NCBI GenBank assembly: GCA_014380705.1
Contig: JACMJI010000376.1
Coordinates: 1-7,923 of the forward strand
Source: Gorillibacterium sp.
GTDB lineage: Bacteria; Bacillota; Bacilli; Paenibacillales; NBRC-103111
Direction: 5' to 3'
DNA length: 7,923 bases
The notes beneath the pieces were generated by a model that was not told the origin of the DNA, did not search any database, and saw only the letters and a program-made list of their open reading frames with translations. This document shows, one piece after another, positions 6,745-7,923 of the stretch. The number at the start of each line of letters is the position of its first letter. The stretch's first letter is position 1. The position numbers and the translations under genes were made by a program.

Positions 6745-6762
6745 CGGCGTCCTTTGGCGCCG
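6745..6762 (+). repeat. GC-rich hairpin abutting palindromic element B
   Basis: CGGCGTC (6745-6751), loop CTTT, and GGCGCCG (6756-6762) form a 7-bp stem with one G-T pair. It lies about 100 bases upstream of the gntK start and overlaps the left edge of element B. The GGCGCC core also occurs in the inner arms of the palindromic elements, so it may be a remnant of another copy. No T-tract follows on either strand, so it is not a terminator. Confidence 0.5.
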
Positions 6763-6920
6763 TCCAAAAACCAAAGCCATTACAGATTTGTATATTGGCT
6801 TCGGGCACTCTTAAAATGGCATCTTCTGATTAGACGAAGGTAGGGATGCCCTATTCAAAGGCGCCACGGAAACTCTTCGCTCAACACACAAATCCTCCAC
6901 TCTTGTTTTTTGGGCTGCCT
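6757..6920 (+). repeat. Palindromic element copy B (about 164 bp)
   Basis: Terminal inverted repeats CCAAAAACCAA (6764-6774) and TTGTTTTTTGG (6903-6913) differ at one position, and weaker similarity extends a few bases outward on each side, so the outer limits are approximate. The centre carries AAAATGGCATC, TTCTGATTAGACGAAGG and GATGCCCTATTCAAAGGCGCC in sequence, the same core as copies A, C and D but with a diverged inner stem. It agrees with copy C at roughly nine positions in ten and has the same orientation. The outer arms also pair in part (GATTTGT with ACAAATC). Confidence 0.8.
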
Positions 6921-6961
6921 TAATTCTTCCGGTGGTGCGGTTCACACCCCTTGGAATAAGC

Positions 6962-7147
6962 TAACTGGAAATCCTCCAGGTAGTCTTGTCCCAATACTAC
7001 TTTGAAACCAGCTAACTGGAATTCCTCCAGGTATTTCTGCGCTTTTCAGCAGCTTTGGGCGAAATCGCCCTAAATAACAGGCGGTTTTCCTGTTAAGTCG
7101 GGGATTTCTGGGTCCCCCGCATGATTTAACAGGAGGTTTTCCCGTTA
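6962..7147. repeat. Array of four 21-bp imperfect palindromes
   Basis: Units lie at 6962-6982, 7013-7033, 7075-7095 and 7127-7147. The first two read TAACTGGA, A(A/T)TCC, TCCAGGTA. The last two read TAACAGG, (C/A)GGTTTTCC, (T/C)GTTA, which is the same palindrome seen from the other strand. Start-to-start distances are 51, 62 and 52 bp. After units 3 and 4 the sequence GTCGGGGATT recurs. Each can form a short hairpin, and the loop side carries GGAGG or its complement. The array lies between elements B and C and overlaps no gene. Confidence 0.75.
7057..7070. repeat. Perfect 14-bp palindrome
   Basis: GGGCGA, AA, TCGCCC gives a 6-bp GC-rich stem and sits between the second and third 21-bp palindromes. 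No T-tract follows on either strand (TAAATAAC on the plus side, AAAGCTGC on the minus side), so it does not look like a terminator. Confidence 0.7.
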
Positions 7148-7190
7148 TGTCGGGGATTCCAGGCTCTAACGATCTTTAATAGCCAGTTTT

Positions 7191-7354
7191 CAAGCCATCC
7201 AAAAACCAAAGCCGTTACAAATTTGTATATAGGCTTCGGGCATTCTTGAAATGGCACCCTCTGATTAGACGAAGGTAAGGATGCCCTATTCAAAGACGCC
7301 ACGGAAACTCTTCGCTCAAAACAAATCCTCCACTCTTGGTTTTTGGGGGCCTTG
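7191..7354 (+). repeat. Palindromic element copy C (about 164 bp)
   Basis: A perfect 11-bp terminal inverted repeat, CCAAAAACCAA (7199-7209) and TTGGTTTTTGG (7336-7346), is extended outward by CAAG (7191-7194) facing CTTG (7351-7354). The core TTGAAATGGCA, CCCTCTGATTAGACGAAGG and GATGCCCTATTCAAAG follows the family pattern. Its outer halves are related to each other in inverted order, so the whole unit can fold into one long imperfect hairpin. It has the same orientation as copy B, about 434 bp away, and opposite to copy D. Confidence 0.82.
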
Positions 7355-7756
7355 CCATTGGTACCAGCTAATTGATGAAAAAATGCTGGAGTTCAGGGCT
7401 ATAAGAGCCTTAAAGGGTGAAATTCCTGCGATTCTACAGCATTTTACGGGAGGAATAAACGAAACGAATGACCCGCTCAATAATTCATGTAGATTTGCAG
7501 GATTTGGGTTCGAGAAAAGCCAGACAATTGAAAGTACTGCACTTTTACAGGATAATAGATTAAAATCGTGTTTGCAGTGTAACCATTTCATGAACAAATT
7601 TCTTCTTGTTCGGAACGAATACCGAAGAGATAGCCTATAAGTAACTTCTTGAATAACAGAACCGGATCAATGGCATCGGTTGGAACTAATTCTTCAATGC
7701 AAATGAGTTCGTAAGCATGCTTAATGCAGTGAATGGAAGAAGTATTTGAACAAAAA
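7355..7756. other. Gene-free spacer between elements C and D (402 bp)
   Basis: I see no credible gene, tRNA or rRNA here. Open frames exist on both strands, but they start inside or near repeat C, lack good ribosome sites and resemble no family. The stretch holds a short stem AGGGCT, ATAAG, AGCCTT (7395-7411), a second small inverted repeat TTCGG / CCGAA (7609-7613 / 7622-7626), and a loosely repeated CAG motif: TCTACAGCATTTT (ends near 7445), TTTGCAGGATTTG, TTTTACAGGATAAT and TTTGCAGTGTAA. I associate this kind of sequence with dispersed intergenic DNA in Paenibacillus, from memory only. Confidence 0.6.
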
Positions 7757-7921
7757 AGGCTGATTAAGAAACCTGAAGTGGAGAATTTGAGTGTCGAGTG
7801 TAGAGTTTACGCGGCGCCTTTGAAATGGCATCGTATCCTTCCTCTAATCAGAGGATGCCATTTCAAGAGCGCCCGAAACCGACATTCAAATTCGTAACGT
7901 CACTGGTTTCTTAAGCAGCCT
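7757..7921 (-). mobile_element. Palindromic MITE-like element copy D, complete (165 bp)
   Basis: The 17-bp ends AGGCTGATTAAGAAACC (7757-7773) and GGTTTCTTAAGCAGCCT (7905-7921) are inverted repeats with one mismatch. Inward, the two arms remain related (GAATTTGAGTGTCG against GAATTTGAATGTCGG in reverse complement). At the centre is a perfect 13-bp stem, TTGAAATGGCATC (7820-7832) / GATGCCATTTCAA (7854-7866), holding a small hairpin CCTCT, AATC, AGAGG (7841-7854). It encodes no protein. Size, terminal repeats, full-length foldback and multiple copies fit a non-autonomous miniature inverted-repeat element. Target duplication cannot be judged because the window ends two bases after the right end. 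Confidence 0.75.
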
Positions 7922-7923
7922 GA

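Noticed and set aside
6962..7147. Possible CRISPR array (21-bp palindromes with spacers of 30, 41 and 31 bp)
   Set aside because: The repeats are short and diverged, two are in the opposite orientation, the spacers share sequence after units 3 and 4, and no cas gene is nearby.
7281..7640. Plus-strand open frame of 119 codons
   Set aside because: It starts inside palindromic element C, has no good ribosome site, no recognisable domain and an irregular composition. An antisense frame of similar quality (7597-7316) covers the same bases, so both are most likely chance frames in repeat DNA.

Overview
The window looks like chromosomal DNA of a spore-forming Gram-positive bacterium of the Paenibacillaceae, most likely Paenibacillus. 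The grounds are recalled family resemblance: a CotF-type coat protein with a small helical partner, a GndA-type 6-phosphogluconate dehydrogenase, a Bacillus-type gluconokinase, and an EPSP-synthase-like protein whose N-terminal motif (SSKNYTTR) I associate with this family. Strong AGGAGG-type ribosome sites agree. No database search was possible.

All recognisable genes lie on the minus strand. In transcription order (right to left): gntK (gluconokinase, 6649-5087) and gndA (6-phosphogluconate dehydrogenase, 5066-3648) form a two-gene gluconate/pentose-phosphate unit with its own promoter and a weak terminator. Next come aroK (shikimate kinase), an aroA-like EPSP synthase and a CoA-binding (YccU/YneT-type) protein, tightly spaced from 3490 to 1218, behind an extended -10 promoter and closed by a clear intrinsic terminator at 1071-1097. 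Last is a spore-associated cluster (967-1): a serine/asparagine/glutamine-rich protein built on a near-identical 34-residue repeat, a small helical coat-like protein, and the start of a CotF-like coat protein that runs off the left edge.

The 1.27 kb right of gntK (6650-7923) holds no convincing gene but is dense in repeats. Four members of one family of about 165-bp imperfect palindromes occur in the window: three here (about 6757-6920, 7191-7354, 7757-7921) and a half-length one at 1099-1206 beside the aro terminator. The copy at 7757-7921 is complete, with 17-bp terminal inverted repeats, a perfect 13-bp inner stem and a small hairpin at its centre. This is the architecture of a non-autonomous miniature inverted-repeat element. 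Between two copies lie four 21-bp palindromes with Shine-Dalgarno-like cores, at spacings of 51, 62 and 52 bp, plus a 14-bp palindrome.

Functionally, gntK and gndA feed gluconate through 6-phosphogluconate to ribulose-5-phosphate. aroK and the aroA-like gene make the last intermediates before chorismate. The two units lie head to tail but appear separately promoted. I found no new defence or biosynthetic system. The items most worth a second look are the palindromic element family, the short palindrome array, the repeat-built spore-associated protein and the non-canonical EPSP synthase.
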